Source of the DNA: Parastagonospora avenae f. sp. tritici 18332-5
Lineage: Eukaryota; Ascomycota; Dothideomycetes; Pleosporales; Phaeosphaeriaceae
Assembly (NCBI GenBank): GCA_022559985.1
Contig: JAFJTR010000001.1
Location: forward strand, 1,231,152-1,295,151
Length of the DNA stretch: 64,000 bases
Direction: 5' to 3'
In this document: positions 1 to 11,667 of the stretch, piece by piece
Layout of the letters: the number at the start of each line of letters is the position of its first letter
How positions within the stretch are numbered: the first letter of the stretch is position 1
Program-made: the position numbers and the translations under genes
Notes under the pieces: generated by a model
Databases searched by the model: none
The model's input: the letters and a program-made list of their open reading frames with translations, nothing else
Told to the model about the DNA's origin: nothing

Positions 1-338
1 ACTCCACGCCACCTGCTTGACGACGCTTGTTTGCCAGTTGACACACTTTTGGGCCATATAAATTGTTAAAACGCGTTCGACGTATGGACGCGACAAGTTT
101 CAGGGCATCAGAGCTTGCTCAGACCGGCAGGTAGGTGTTGTGATTGTGGTTTGTATGTACTAATCTACCTAGGCATGTAGTGCTTATGCATCCTTCAACT
201 CTCTTGCATCCTGTCTGAGTCATACTATCTTGAGTTCGACCTCGGGAGATGTGCATATAAGCTTTCTCTTGACTGTTCCTTTCGGTTCGGTTTCCACATC
301 AGTTTGGCACCTGCACTTCTTCATCTTACATTATCAAC
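1..338. other. Upstream region of the GNAT gene
   Basis: No gene is visible. The pyrimidine-rich stretch just before 339 (ttcggtttcc, cttcttcatc) looks like a fungal 5' leader. Confidence 0.4.
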
Positions 339-1034
339 ATGCCGTTTCAGCTTCGTCCCATCACCCCAGATGACACATTATCCTGGGTCCGAGTGCGTTC
401 TCTAGCATACTACGGACCGACACACGAGTGTCTACACAACGGAGCAATCAGTGACTTATCCATCCGCCGCATCGCAGAGGACTGGAAAGGCGACTTGAAG
501 AAGCCAAACAATTATCACTGGAGAGTCGTCGACACAGACCTCGAGCCCAGCGAAGATGATCCACCAACCAACGGAGGCCGAACCATCGCCATCGCAGTAT
601 GGAGCATGCACGACGTGAAAGCTGAAAGCAGCAATGAATCCACAGCGACTCCATCCCTGACCACCACAAATTCTAGCTTCGTTCCGCCAGAGTTGCGACT
701 CGACGCCCTCGGCTCACTTCTCGGGCCGCTCCGCGCAGCACAGCCGGAGATAATGGGCACTTCAGAGCCATATCTCATGCTAAATATGCTCGCCACGCAT
801 CCCGATCACCAAGGCCGTGGAGCTGGCAAAGTGTTGCTGGACTGGGGGCTCAAGAAGGCGGATGAGGAGGGTCTTGATACGTATCTCAGTGCTACAGGCG
901 TTGGAAGGCGGATGTATGAAAGAAGTGGATTTGAGGTGGCTAGGACGATTGAGTGGGACAGAGTGGCGTGGGGAGGGGAGGGGAAGGATTGCCATTGGTG
1001 TATGGTGAGGAAGCCGCAGAAGGAGAGAGTGTAG
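339..1034 (+). CDS. GNAT-family N-acetyltransferase
   Basis: Single-exon gene of 231 aa. It probably transfers an acetyl group from acetyl-CoA to an amine; the substrate cannot be read from the sequence. The C-terminal half carries the GNAT core: a beta strand LMLNMLATHP at about 147-156, then the acetyl-CoA pyrophosphate loop HQGRGAGKVLL at about 158-168, and the late motif YERSGFEVARTIEWDRV. A low-complexity Ser/Thr insertion (about 95-115) separates the N-terminal strand from the core, as is common in fungal members. No signal peptide or membrane segment is visible. ATG 339 is the first in frame and has an A at -3 (caacATG). Family assignment is firm, function is open. Confidence 0.85.
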   Translation: MPFQLRPITPDDTLSWVRVRSLAYYGPTHECLHNGAISDLSIRRIAEDWKGDLKKPNNYHWRVVDTDLEPSEDDPPTNGGRTIAIAVWSMHDVKAESSNESTATPSLTTTNSSFVPPELRLDALGSLLGPLRAAQPEIMGTSEPYLMLNMLATHPDHQGRGAGKVLLDWGLKKADEEGLDTYLSATGVGRRMYERSGFEVARTIEWDRVAWGGEGKDCHWCMVRKPQKERV

Positions 1035-1911
1035 GTGGGGCGGCCAATGTATATGAAGGCGCTTCAAGGAGCGCCAGTGTCACGACGATGCATACCCGCT
1101 ATGCTTCAACTTTCGACCTTGTCAAAGATCATCGATTGAAAGATACATTAGCCTGTATAGACTCAAACACTTGGTGAAGCATATGGAATATCTAACAAGA
1201 CATTGAATAGATACCGCCTAACCATTGCTGCGGCGTCCCTATTCACTGCGGGTGGATCATAACAGGCACGAATCGCTGCTGCTGTCCTCCTCCTAGAACG
1301 TCCAGGGCCCATTCTCCTCGAACTGGTGCTCATGATTTAAGCAAGGATCTTTCTGGATTGACTCAATTGCTAAGAAGCTTGGAGTTCAGAAGATCAAGAC
1401 CCAGTCTCGGATTTCGATCATTTACACTAAAGAGCAATTGCGCAACCGCTCAAATACTGCAGTGCTCGCACTCTGTCTTTAGCTTTTTCGAATTCAAGCG
1501 TTCCCCGCTCATATACCCTGTGTATCAGCTTGCAGTTACAGCAAATTTCGCGTTTTAAGAGTGTGAAATTGGGATGGTACTTGCGATCAAGTCGCCACCA
1601 TATACACGCGATTTATATTTTGCATAACACATCATTTTCGACCTTCACTCCATCTTCTTGACACAGAAGGCGGAGATAGCCAAAGCCTTTATCCAGCCCA
1701 CAAAAGCTTAATTCAACAACACGCGCCTCGCATCTACCTCATCGGCGTTAACCGGAGATACCCACACACTAATGCAACCCACTGACGACCAACGAGCTTA
1801 TATCCATCCTGCCAAGAAGGAAGTCGACAATATTAAAATCACAAATCTTGAACGCCAGCAATCCCAGGCCCAATTCAAACTCACATTTATATTCAATTCC
1901 TCGCACACACA
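1035..1911. other. Intergenic region
   Basis: About 880 bp between two genes on the same strand. Short open frames here have no recognisable domains. It contains the 3' region of the acetyltransferase gene and the promoter of the aldo-keto reductase. No repeat was seen. Confidence 0.4.
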
Positions 1912-3012
1912 ATGCCGCAAACCCTCCCTTTCCAAAACATCACGGTGTCAGTACCAGGCTTCGGCGCAATGGGCATGTCCCACGGCCTCGGCACAAACCT
2001 GACGCTCGAACAAGCCGAGCCCGTGCTCCTCAAGGCGATCGAGCTGGGCTGCACGTTCTGGGACACCGCGGTGGTGTACGCTGCGGGCGTGAATGAGAAG
2101 TTACTGGGTGATTTCATACGCAAGCATGGTGTGAGGGACAAGGTGTTTAGTACGTATTATCTGAATTGAAAGAGGAGGTGGGATGAGGGAGAGTACTGAT
2201 AGTGTGGTAGTTGCGTCGAAGTGTGGGATTAGGTGTTTCAGCGGCGAGAGCGGCGTGACGAATAGTCCGGCGCATATTCGGGAGTATATGGACGGGACGA
2301 TTGAGCGCTTGGGATTCATGCCGGATTTGTATTATCTACATCGGATAGATCCGAACACGCCGCTGGAAGAGAGTATTCCCGCGCTGGATCAGTTGAGAAG
2401 AGAGGGCAAGACGAAGTACATCGGGTTGTCGGAGTGTAGTGTGCAGACGTTGCGCAAGGCGAATGAGAGTAAGTCCTTCTACCACATAGGAGGGTGGAAG
2501 ATGATGTTAACAACACCGCAGTAGCCAAAATCGACGCCCTGCAAGCCGAATACTCGCTCTTCGAAACCCTGCACGAGGGCGATGGGTTAATCGACGCAGC
2601 GAGGGAGTTGGGCGTTGCATATGTCGCCTACTCCCCGCTTGGGCATGGCTGGCTGGTCGATTCGTTTCCGTACAATTCGCCCGACGACTTTGCGGCTGAC
2701 GACTTCCGCCGCACGAGTCCGAAATTTCAAGAGCCGAATTTCACCGCTAACAAGGCCATCGTTCTCGCCGTCCAACGCCTCGCGCTGCAAAAAGGCTGCA
2801 CGACCGCTCAGGTCGCGCTCGCATGGGTCGCGCAGCAGGGCTTCATTGCAATCCCCGGGACGACCAAGGAGGCGCGGTTGGTGGAGAATTGGGGGAGTCG
2901 AGACGTAGAACTGAGTGAGACGGAGGTAGCGGAGTTGAGGAGGTTGGTGGAGGGTACGAAAGTTGCGGGGGAGAGGTATGGGGAGGCGCATAGGGGAATG
3001 GTTGGGCATTGA
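1912..3012 (+). CDS. Aldo-keto reductase (YakC/auxin-induced-protein-like)
   Basis: Three exons, 1912-2149, 2211-2468 and 2522-3012, give 328 aa. The introns (61 and 53 bp) have GT-AG ends and join frames exactly. The product is a soluble NADPH-dependent reductase of carbonyl compounds; the substrate is unknown. Family signs in order are the N-terminal GFGAMGMS, the catalytic Asp and Tyr in FWDTAVVYAAG (about residues 46-56), Lys in IASKCG, His in YYLHRIDPNTPLEES, the later strand EYSLFE, AYSPLGHGWL and the NADP-binding stretch AIPGTTKEARLVEN near the C terminus. In the Asp-Tyr loop one extra valine replaces the usual Asp-Thr-Ala-Asp pattern, but the tetrad residues appear present. Length fits the family (about 330 aa). 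Confidence 0.88.
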
Positions 3013-3176
3013 TAGTTTGATAGGCGTATTTGAGCCTGGAATATTGAAACTGATGGAATGCCGGTGCTTACGGAGCTGTTGGTATCGTCCCGATGCCATA
3101 ATTTTTAAAACGCCAAAAACGCCATGCCTATGCCCATGTACACATCTCTTTCACAGTTCCGCCATTCCTCACGCTC

Positions 3177-3908
3177 CTACTCAACTTCAATAGGCTCCCC
3201 ACTTGCCCTGACCGCCCCACTCGCCCTCTCCTTCCCCTTCTGACCCTTTTCCCTGCGCTCCCTCTCTTCCTCTAAACTCAGCATACTACCCTCGACCTTC
3301 AAAAACCCCTTGCCCTTCCCCCTACCATCCATCCTGCCATCAAAATCGCGAATTCTGACTTTCAACTCGCCCTCGATCTTTTCGCCATCTGAATCGACCC
3401 AGCAACCTCCCTCGTCGTTCAGCCGTCCGTCCCAGCCTTTCGACACTTTGCCGGATTGTGCTTGTTGCCAGGTCCAGGAGTCGGGGAGATGGTCTTTCGT
3501 GACTGACACGGGGAAGGTGTTGAGGTGCGATAAGGTGATATGCGTTCTACTCTGGTGTGTGATGCGACCGATGAGATATTTGTTCGCTTCCGGGCGCATG
3601 ACGAGCAAGGACGCTGTGGCCCATAGGAAGGGCGATGTGTACTCGTCCACATGTCGGAGCAGCAGCGGTTCTACCATCGAGGAGTTTGCTTTAGAGCCCG
3701 GGGGCGAGGAACTGAGTTGTACATCTTCGTATGCGAGTACGATGCCCTTGGCCGGCGGGAAGTAGGAGAGGAGCAGTGGTGAGAATATCGAGGCGCAGAG
3801 GGCGGGGAGTGGGCTGTTGAGCGATGCGGGCGAGAGGGAGACGTATTGCGATATGCGCTCGATGTGGAGGAGGGAGTATTCGTCGCTTTGCGAGGGTATT
3901 GGGGCCAT
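3177..3908 (-). CDS. RPA43: DNA-directed RNA polymerase I subunit RPA43
   Basis: Single exon, 243 aa from ATG 3908. The open frame runs upstream to about 4034 but holds no earlier ATG, so 3908 is the start unless an upstream exon exists. The protein belongs to the Rpb7/Rpa43 stalk family, which with Rpa14 forms the Pol I stalk that contacts the initiation factor Rrn3 in the nucleolus. Visible parts are the N-terminal tip domain (SQYVSLSPASL, then LLLSYFPPAKGIVLAYEDVQ) and an OB-fold region (YLIGRITHQSRTHITLSHL, then WTWQQ), followed by the family segment CWVDSDGEKIEGELKVRIRD. The C-terminal 40 residues are Lys/Glu-rich. It converges tail to tail neither with its left neighbour nor overlaps PRP43. 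Assignment is confident. Confidence 0.88.
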   Translation of the reverse strand: MAPIPSQSDEYSLLHIERISQYVSLSPASLNSPLPALCASIFSPLLLSYFPPAKGIVLAYEDVQLSSSPPGSKANSSMVEPLLLRHVDEYTSPFLWATASLLVMRPEANKYLIGRITHQSRTHITLSHLNTFPVSVTKDHLPDSWTWQQAQSGKVSKGWDGRLNDEGGCWVDSDGEKIEGELKVRIRDFDGRMDGRGKGKGFLKVEGSMLSLEEERERREKGQKGKERASGAVRASGEPIEVE

Positions 3909-4294
3909 TGCGACGATCGTGGCGTGTATAAAGCGGTTTGCGATTGGGGTGTGTCGCGTTCGACGAGCGCGTAGAAAAAAGTTGGAGATGTCGGCGTCGG
4001 AGGTGAGTTGATGCCGACCTGTGGGGTAAGCCAAGACTTATGGTAGATTAGTAGTTAGTCAGCATTCAGGACAGATGCAATGAGTATTCTATCAGAGACC
4101 AATGATGAGAGGTTCAATCAGGCGATGGACATGAACATGTGTATACATTCGCGAAACCTTCAACGCCTGCGAAATGCACTCCTCGCCCAAATGGTCTACC
4201 AACGCCGGCATGATGACTCCCATGCTTTTGCCAACCGGTGATACACTAGCTGACCAGAACAAGTCCGATCACTATCCTACAGAGTTTTCATTGT

Positions 4295-6684
4295 CTATCT
4301 GCGTCCCTTTTCTGCCTCCTTACGCTGGAGCTTGGTTGTGACTCGCTGCAGCGCCGTCTTGATGTCGCCCTTCTTGAACTGGGAGAGGTCATAGTAGTTG
4401 GGCGAAATGTCCTAGTAAATGTTAACAAAGTGGCCTGACTAGGTACTAGAATTTGACTTACTAGCAACCACTCGGGCTTTACCGACGTGACTGTCCTGAT
4501 GTAGTTCTTTGTGGTCAGGACAAACTCGTTGTAGATGACCCACTCGCTGTCCTCGGCAAGCACTGTGCTCGGATGCAGTAATACGTTCTGCTCATCCTTG
4601 ACCGTCGTGTATGCTTTGCCGTTGCCATCGCGCTTAGCAACCTGCATGAAGAAGCCGGCAACAAGAGCGCGCTGGATATTTTCATAGTACTTCTTGTTTT
4701 CAAATGGCGTCGACATGAGCTCGAGCTCCTCGCGCTCCATTATGCGCTTCAGCTGCATGCGCACATTGTCAGCCTGTTGCAGAGCACGGTATGACAGGAA
4801 GTGGTCGTGGCACCACTGCTTGGGGTTCGCTTGCGCCTCCTCGCCCTTGAATGCATGATACACGTTGAGCATCGTGAGGTGATCACCCTTGGGATGCGCA
4901 AAGAGCTCCTTCATCTCGTCGGCGCGCTTGCGGCTAGCAGCAGGTCGCACAAAGACTTGAGGGACTGACAACAGCGCGGTGAGCGACAGAATCTCATTTG
5001 AGCAGTAAAACTCGGGCGAGGTGATGAGCATAACGGCAAGCGCGGGGTCGAGAGGGAAACCAGAAGCAAGTCCACCAAGTGTGGTCAGCTCGCCCTCGTC
5101 GTCCAGACAGGCCAGGTAGTTGAGCTCTTCTAGAGCGCGCATGAGCGTCTCGGGCGCTGGAGGGTCCATGAGGTCAAAGTGGACCAAGTCATCGACGCCA
5201 AGCTTCTTCAGCTCGAGGACGGTGCTGGCCAAGTTCGACCGCAGAATTTCCGGGTATGTCTGCTCGATGAGCTCCTTCTTGAAGGCGGTCTCAGTGTACA
5301 GGCGGAAGCACTTTCCGGGCCTGGTACGACCGGCACGACCAGCACGCTGCTGGGCGGAAGCCTTGGAGATGGGAGAGACGAGAAGCGACTCGACACGGAT
5401 ACGCGGGTTGTACACCTTCTGCTTGCTAAAGCCAGGATCGACGACGTAGACGATACCGTCAATGGTCAGCGATGTCTCGGCAATGTTGGTAGAGACGATG
5501 CACTTTCTTCCAGGCCGGCCTCCGTGTGTTGATGGGGGCGGCGCAGGGTTGAAGATCTTTTGCTGCTGCGCGGGTGGGAGGGATCCGTACAACGGGTACA
5601 CGACAAGCGGGCCAGCACCACCTTCTCTGCTCAAATCTTGCGCTTCTAGGTTGATCTTCCGGCACGCATCCTCAATCTCCTCCTCTCCTGTCAGGAACAG
5701 CAAAATGTCGCCCTCGGGCTCGGTGGCGTGGATCTGGAGTACGGTGCGCAGGGCAGCTTCGACATAGTCGCGCTCGGGCGCAGGTGTGTAGAAGACTTCG
5801 ACGGGGTGGGTCCTTCCGGGGACGGCCAGCAGAGGCGCGTTGTGAAAGTACTTTTGGAACTTGGTGGCGTCGAGCGTGGCGCTCATGATGATGAGCTTCA
5901 GGTCCTTGCGCCTCAGCACAACCTCCTTGAGCAAGCCCATGAGGATATCTGTAGCCAGCGTGCGCTCGTGGGCTTCGTCGAGGATGATGGTGCTGTAGCG
6001 GGTCAAGTTGTGGTCGTTCATGGCTTCGCGCAGCAACATGCCGTCGGTCATGTACTTGAGGATCGTGTTGGGGCCCGTCTTGTCCTCGAAACGGATGCTG
6101 TAGCCGACCTCCTCTCCAAGCTCGACGTCCATTTCCTCGGCCACACGCTGGGCGACGGACATGGCGGCGACACGACGCGGCTGGGTACACGCGACCATCT
6201 TCGCATTCTGGTTGGGGAGGTCGTCGAAGAGCACAAACTGCGGAATCTGCGTCGTTTTTCCGGAACCCGTCTCACCGACGAAGACGAGGATCTGCGATTC
6301 TTGGTAGAGTCTGAGGAACTCATCTCTGTGGCCAATTAGCTATGCGGGGGCTGTTGTTACCTCATGTAGGTACCTCTGCTGGTGCACTGGCAGGTCGCGC
6401 CTCTTCTTCAGGATGCTCATGTATTTGCTCGACAGCGGCCGGCCAGTGAAGGGGTTATTTGGGCCATCTTCGGCCTGCGATGCCTGCTTGCACGTCGTTG
6501 CGTGGCGCTTGAAGCCCGCGAGCCCATCTCCGCCGCCGTACTCGCTCTTTACGGGCTTCTCGTCGTTCCAATGCGCCAGGTAAGGGTTGTCGGATTTGCC
6601 ATTTCCGTTGGCCTCGACCTTGACGCGCTTCGAACTGGCGCCCTCGTCGTCGTTGTGTTCGCGCTTAATCGTCATGTCGTGCAT
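4295..6684 (-). CDS. PRP43: DEAH-box RNA helicase Prp43
   Basis: Three exons: 6374-6684, 4462-6325 and 4295-4411, with introns of 48 and 50 bp. They give 763 aa, the usual length for fungal Prp43. This ATP-dependent helicase releases the intron lariat spliceosome and acts in ribosome biogenesis with G-patch partners. Motif I GETGSGKT is near residues 121-128, Ia TQPRRVAA follows, DEAH is near 220-223, SAT near 252-254, and motif VI QQRAGRAGRTRPG comes later, followed by the helicase-associated and OB-fold regions (YIRTVTSVKPEWLL). The short N terminus is acidic and lysine-rich. The first intron falls in LPVHQQR|DEF; without it the frame would stop. The last exon gives the conserved tail DISPNYYDLSQFKKGDI. 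The longer open frame starts with TTG, so ATG 6684 was chosen; ATG 6675 is an alternative. Confidence 0.95.
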
Positions 6685-7051
6685 GTCTTGAGGCAAGTCG
6701 TGACGTGAATGCGGCTGCTGCTAGTCTTCTCGAAAAAGTTATGCGCTCGGCTGAACTAGCTCCACTTGCCGCCGCGAATCATCCACACCGCTGCGAGGGA
6801 CTCTCCAATATCCCAGGCACCAACACCATGTAGTCCAATACCATTCACCACTGCGGTGGTTTGTTTACCGTTCATGTTTCCAGGATCCACTTTGTGATCA
6901 TCCTTCCTAGCCCCAGAGACGTCTTCCAGTATTCCATTTGCTCACTCACGCATGACCCCGCGTTGAGCTCCATCGCGAACTTTGCGCGAACTATTTTCTC
7001 CCTGGAGGCCCTGCATACAACATAGACGCGCTTTCCGACCTACACCCCAAA
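6685..7051. promoter_or_regulatory. Divergent promoter PRP43/PRMT5
   Basis: 367 bp separate the starts of two divergent RNA-processing genes, so both probably share this promoter. No known operator is recognised, but the region is pyrimidine-rich near both ends (for example ctttgcgcgaac and ttttctcc). Confidence 0.5.
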
Positions 7052-9551
7052 ATGTCCTACTCTGACAGCATGGAGCCGACGGCGCCCATGTTCTACATTG
7101 GCCATCACGAGACGAAACGGGGCTTGAATGCGTCGGCAGAGCTCATTCAGCATGCACAGGATCTTGGGGTAGGTGCTACTCAGTATACACGTGGAACAGT
7201 TGCTAACAGCATACAGTATGACATGCTGACCAGTCCCATTACCAACGACCACTTTCACACGCGCGTCTTGGGTCTCCTCAATTCGTACACGCAGTCTCTC
7301 TCAGACCCTTCACAACCGCAGCCTCTGCCCTTGATTCCTGCATTGGACCATCCAGACACGCCTCTGGGACCCAGCGACACCATCAGTCAGCTGCTCACCT
7401 TTACGAGCTCCTGGATCGACCTCTCCTCGCCAGACCCCGTCATTGCGCACATTTCGCGACAAGTCTTCCACCTGGAAATCGCATATGCCGCCTTTTGCGG
7501 TGCCACGACGGTTATCGTACCCGGCCCGCGACTTGGGCACGGTCAGAATGGAGTTTCTCAGTTCGCGCGCGCGATCAAGGGGGCTCTTGCAACAGGCGGA
7601 TACGTCCAGCTCCACGTCCAACTGCCCATGGACGGTTCCAAGGCCACCATTGAAAAGGACGACTTGGGAGACCTCGCACGTTTTGCCAGAGACGACTCTG
7701 AGTCGAGTGCGGAATCCAAGAAGACTACAGCATGGAGCTCATGGGAAGCATGGAACACCATTAGAACCATTTGTAAATACAGCAACAGATTGTCTGTAGC
7801 GCTGGATCTGCCCCGCCGCATGCCGTCTCTTGCTCTGCAGTCACGATGGTACTCTGAACCTCTTCGGCTCCTCAACATACCGGCGTCTTCCTTTCTCCTC
7901 AACGCTCGCCAGTCATTTGTCCTGTCCAAGGCGCACCAGGCCTTCATATTCCGATGTGCACGTCTGAGGAGCTCGCCATGGCTGCTGGTGACAGACATCG
8001 GTCCCTTGCCAGGTATCGATGACCCAGACATGATAATGTCTTACTCGACAGGGCGCCTTTCTCCACGTACAGCCGAGGATGCTCCCAGTCCTCGCTCATC
8101 AGACGCGCCCGCCCCAACCCCGGCCGAAGCAGCTCAACTCCTAAAGAAGACCGGAAAGCCATCGAGTAGCAGCAATGACCCCACACCCCACCTGAGCTAC
8201 CTCAGATACATACAGCGTAATCAGCCGCCAAAGAGCCAGCTTGAGCGATTCGGCGGCGGGTTCCAGGACTACCTGCAGAGTCCGCTCCAGCCCTTGACTG
8301 ACAACCTCGAGTCCATTACGTACGAAGTATTTGAAAAAGACCCCATCAAGTATGCCTGGTATGAGCGCGCCATTGCCCAGGCACTCGGCGACTGGCAGGA
8401 GCAAAAGAGGTCAACGAGCTCTGGCGATGGAGTCGTTGTCATTGCTGTTGTTGGATCAGGTCGCGGTCCGCTCGTGACGCGTGCGCTTAATGCGAGTGCG
8501 AATACGGGCGTGCCTGTTCGGGTATTTGCAATTGAAAAGAATCCAAACGCCTACGTTCTCTTACAGCGACACAATGTGGAGACGTGGGGTGGCCGCGTGA
8601 CTGTTGTCAAGACTGACATGCGCGCATGGAAGGGTCCAACACTGCCGGACGGTAGCTTTGGTAAGGTTGACATCCTCGTCAGTGAGCTACTTGGGTCTTT
8701 TGCCGACAACGAGCTGTCCCCAGAGTGTCTCGATGGCGTGCAGCATGTGCTCAATCCGGACCATGGCATTTCAATACCGTCCAGCTACACGGCCCACTTT
8801 ACGCCCATATCGACTCCAAGACTTTGGTCCGACTTGCACAGCCGCAGTACCACTATGGATCCGACTGCCTTTGAAATTCCTTGGGTAGTCATGCTGTCTC
8901 AGTTTGACTACCTGTCCACAGAGAAGAAGGAGACAATGGCCAGTTCGCAGCTGAGCGACGGCACTAAGATGAGCAACTTCAACTTAGAGGCGCCGCTTGC
9001 GCCCATCGTCCACACCGCATGGGAGTTTTCGCACCCGCTACCTCCCTCTGTTCTTGCTCAAGCGTCGTTGCGCAAGGGCGGTTCTGCCGTTGGTGGTGGA
9101 GGAGGCTTTGTTGGTGGCGATGGTGCCAATGAGCACAACTACCGGGACTGTCGCATCACTTTCCCGATCCAAGAGCAGAGTGTATGTCACGGACTGGGGG
9201 GCTATTTCGAGACGGTCCTCTACAGTGGGTCGCAGGGCCCTGTTGAGCTCAGCACAAACCCAGTCACTATGGAGGCGAAGAGCAAGGACATGATTTCATG
9301 GTTCCCAATATTCTTCCCTCTCAAGGTACGTTCGCGCATTCTATGCTTCGGAAGTCAATGCTAACTTATTGTAGACACCAATCCAGCTCCCAGCAAACTC
9401 AGAGGTCGAGGTCAGCTTCTGGCGACAGACGGACGACCGCAAGGTCTGGTATGAGTGGCTTGTCGAGAGTTTCATAAGCATTGATGGACAGCGCGTGCGA
9501 TTGAGCATTTCAGACCTACACTCGAGCAAGAGCAACGGGTGTATGATGTAG
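7052..9551 (+). CDS. Type II protein arginine methyltransferase PRMT5 (Skb1/Hsl7 family)
   Basis: Three exons, 7052-7168, 7217-9325 and 9375-9551, give 800 aa. The enzyme makes symmetric dimethylarginine on histones and Sm proteins. The N-terminal half is the TIM-barrel partner-binding domain (MFYIGHHETKRG near the start). The catalytic Rossmann domain begins near residue 465 with VVIAVVGSGRGPLV, the S-adenosylmethionine loop. The double-E loop appears as SELLGSFADNELSPECLDG. The barrel domain follows and ends in exon 3 (FWRQTDDRKVWYEWLVES, where W-x-x-E is the usual tail signature). Introns are 48 and 49 bp. A glycine-rich insertion (GGGGGFVGGDG) sits in the beta-barrel. The gene runs divergently from PRP43. 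Yeast would name it HSL7 and fission yeast skb1. Confidence 0.93.
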
Positions 9552-9784
9552 GGCGTTTGGAAGGATATATGAGATCACTACATGAAAGGTCGCATGGAGA
9601 TCCCTTCAAGATTCAGGGCTTTTCTTGGATCCTAGATCCATTTCTAGATACCTCTCACATCACAAAAGCTCAATGATTCATCGAGCACAGACCACCACTC
9701 ACCTCCGAGAACTCCGCAACTTTCCGTCTAACCTGCGACTCCCCCACATCATCCCACACACAATCAAACACAACACTACACGCA

Positions 9785-10216
9785 ATGCCCCCCTTCTGGA
9801 CAATTGGCACCCTCTTCGGCGCCTCGAGCGTCATGCTCGGCGCATTCGGCGCCCACGGGCTCAAGAAACGCATCGCGGACCCAGCGCGCATCGCGAACTG
9901 GGGAACAGCTGCGCAATACCAAGTACACACCCCTCCAAGCTTCCCTCTATTGCTACCTCGCTGACACGCTTAGCTCATCCACTCGTGCGTCTTAACCTTC
10001 GCATCCGTCGTCGCGCCGCAAAATACGCTCGCCATGTCGCTCTTCACGGCGGGCATGAGCATGTTCAGCGGCAGTATATACCTGCTTGTGCTGGATCCGC
10101 AGCGGTTCAAGTTTCTGGGGCCGGTGACGCCGTTGGGCGGGGTGTGTTTGATTGGCGGGTGGGTTGCGCTGGCGGCGAGGGGGAGGCCGGTTATGGGATG
10201 GGGGAAGTTTAAATGA
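9785..10216 (+). CDS. DUF423/TMEM256-like small membrane protein
   Basis: Two exons, 9785-9922 and 9974-10216, give 126 aa. The intron (51 bp) lies after AAQYQ. The protein has three to four hydrophobic segments: the N-terminal WTIGTLFGASSVMLGAFGAHG, SCVLTFASVV, the glycine-rich FTAGMSMFSGSIYLLVL and GGVCLIGGWVALAA. The motif GAFGAHGLK and the segment GxxLFxGSxY-like MFSGSIYLLVLD match DUF423 proteins (bacterial YwdK, animal TMEM256). Function of the family is not established. Length fits. Confidence 0.82.
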
Positions 10217-10335
10217 ACGAAAAAGGCGGCAGGGGATAAATGTAACATATAAATGTTATTTGGCATTACGGTTGGGGTATCTTTGATTTCACTTTCACTT
10301 TTGAGCGCGCGTTGCGACAGATGGACGGGGTACGG

Positions 10336-11289
10336 CTACAGATACTCCTTCTTCCGGCCCGTGCGTGTGTATTGGTTCAAATGCCATTCGACGTCGCCCT
10401 CCTTGTTCTCCAGCGTACCCGCCCGGATCTCGAATAACCGCATGCTCATGCGCGGCCCGACTTCTGCGAGTTCGACGGCCTGGTAGCCCGTCTTGACGAA
10501 GACGTGGTGCCGGACTTCGATTGTGTCTTCGATGTTTTTGAAGCTAGCTTGCATGTCAGTCACCGTATACAAACAATACTGATTAATTGAGGGTGTGGAT
10601 TGGACTTACGTGACGACCCTATTTCCCACCTTTGCCGTTCCTTCTCTCGGCGGAAACAAGTGCTTCAAGACCTGCACAACGCGCTCCCCAAGCTTCGTCG
10701 AAAACCCCTCGAATATCAAATGCGGATAACTCTCGCTCACCGTACCTCGCGCACTGTTCGGAATGTCCGCGCGCAGCACTACATTATGCAGACTAAAGCT
10801 CGCCGTCGGGCCGTGTGGGAAGTGGCTCACGGTCAGCGCAGTAGGCGTACCGCGGTGTTCATGGAGTAAAATAATATCGCTGAGTCCCGACGATTGCGCA
10901 CTCGATACCAGATTATTCAATATCAAATTTCCACGGTTGAGTCGAATCGCCGTCGGCAGCAACAAGCGTATCTCCTTCGCAAACGTGCCCAGCCGCGAAC
11001 TCGGATCGCGACTTGTCGTCACCAAGATTCTGGGGTCGACGACACCAGAGAGTTGCGCGTATTCGTCGTCGAGGCCGAGTTCTTCTTCCGCGGTGCGGTC
11101 GGCGCGCGATTCGTCGTATTTGTAGTCGGTGCGCAGCGTCGAGTCGTCGGCGAGGTCTTTGGCGAGCGGTTTGCCCGAGGCCAGCGAGGCTTTGAGGGCG
11201 GCGCGTTTGGAGGCGAGTTCGGCGTCGCGCAGTGTGAGGGCCCGGCGGTAGAGGTAGTCGCGGCGCTCGCGGGCTTGTTTGCGTATCAT
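10336..11289 (-). CDS. IMP4: U3 snoRNP protein Imp4 (Brix domain)
   Basis: Two exons, 10610-11289 and 10336-10543, with a 66-bp intron, give 295 aa, the normal size. Imp4 binds pre-18S rRNA and U3 snoRNA in the small-subunit processome in the nucleolus. The N terminus has the typical Arg-rich helix (MIRKQARERRDYLYRRA). The Brix domain starts near residue 85 (PRILVTTSRDPSSRL), with ELRLLLP-like EIRLLLPTAIRLNRG and HFPHGPTASFSLHNVVLR. The exon junction gives NRVVTFKNIEDTIEVRHHVF, and the C-terminal EVGPRMSMRLFEIRAGTL is characteristic. It is tail to tail with the DUF423 gene. Confidence 0.93.
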
Positions 11290-11667
11290 TGTGGTGGTAT
11301 GGAGGTATACGTGAAGCCGTGAGGTAGACTCGTGAAGTTGTATGCGCGAGATGTAGTGTTGCGAATGGAAAGGTGAGAGCGCTCGAAATTTTGGAGACGC
11401 TTATCGATAAGTTAAGCGCGTAGGGCTGAAATGCGCCAATCCTAGCATTACGGACTTCCGCCTTCACTCGTTCCTGGATATCTTCAAAAACTTGAGAATT
11501 ATCAATCGTCCATGTAATGAGTAGTCCTGGAGGCTCTCGGATAGCTTTCAAAGGTTTTTCATGAAGAATATTGGGTCGAAAAGGTGATTTTTTGTTCATG
11601 TCTCGTCCCTATCTTCACTCCGCCATTTACTCCTGAGACCCTCCAGCACCTCCTAACCTGCAAGCCC
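11290..11667. other. Intergenic region upstream of IMP4
   Basis: No gene seen. It holds the IMP4 promoter and the 3' region of the first secreted-protein gene. Confidence 0.4.

Noticed and set aside
5672..6190. Long antisense and shifted open frames over PRP43 (also 5728-6339 on the plus strand)
   Set aside because: They are shadows of the GC-rich helicase gene; no domain and no own promoter.
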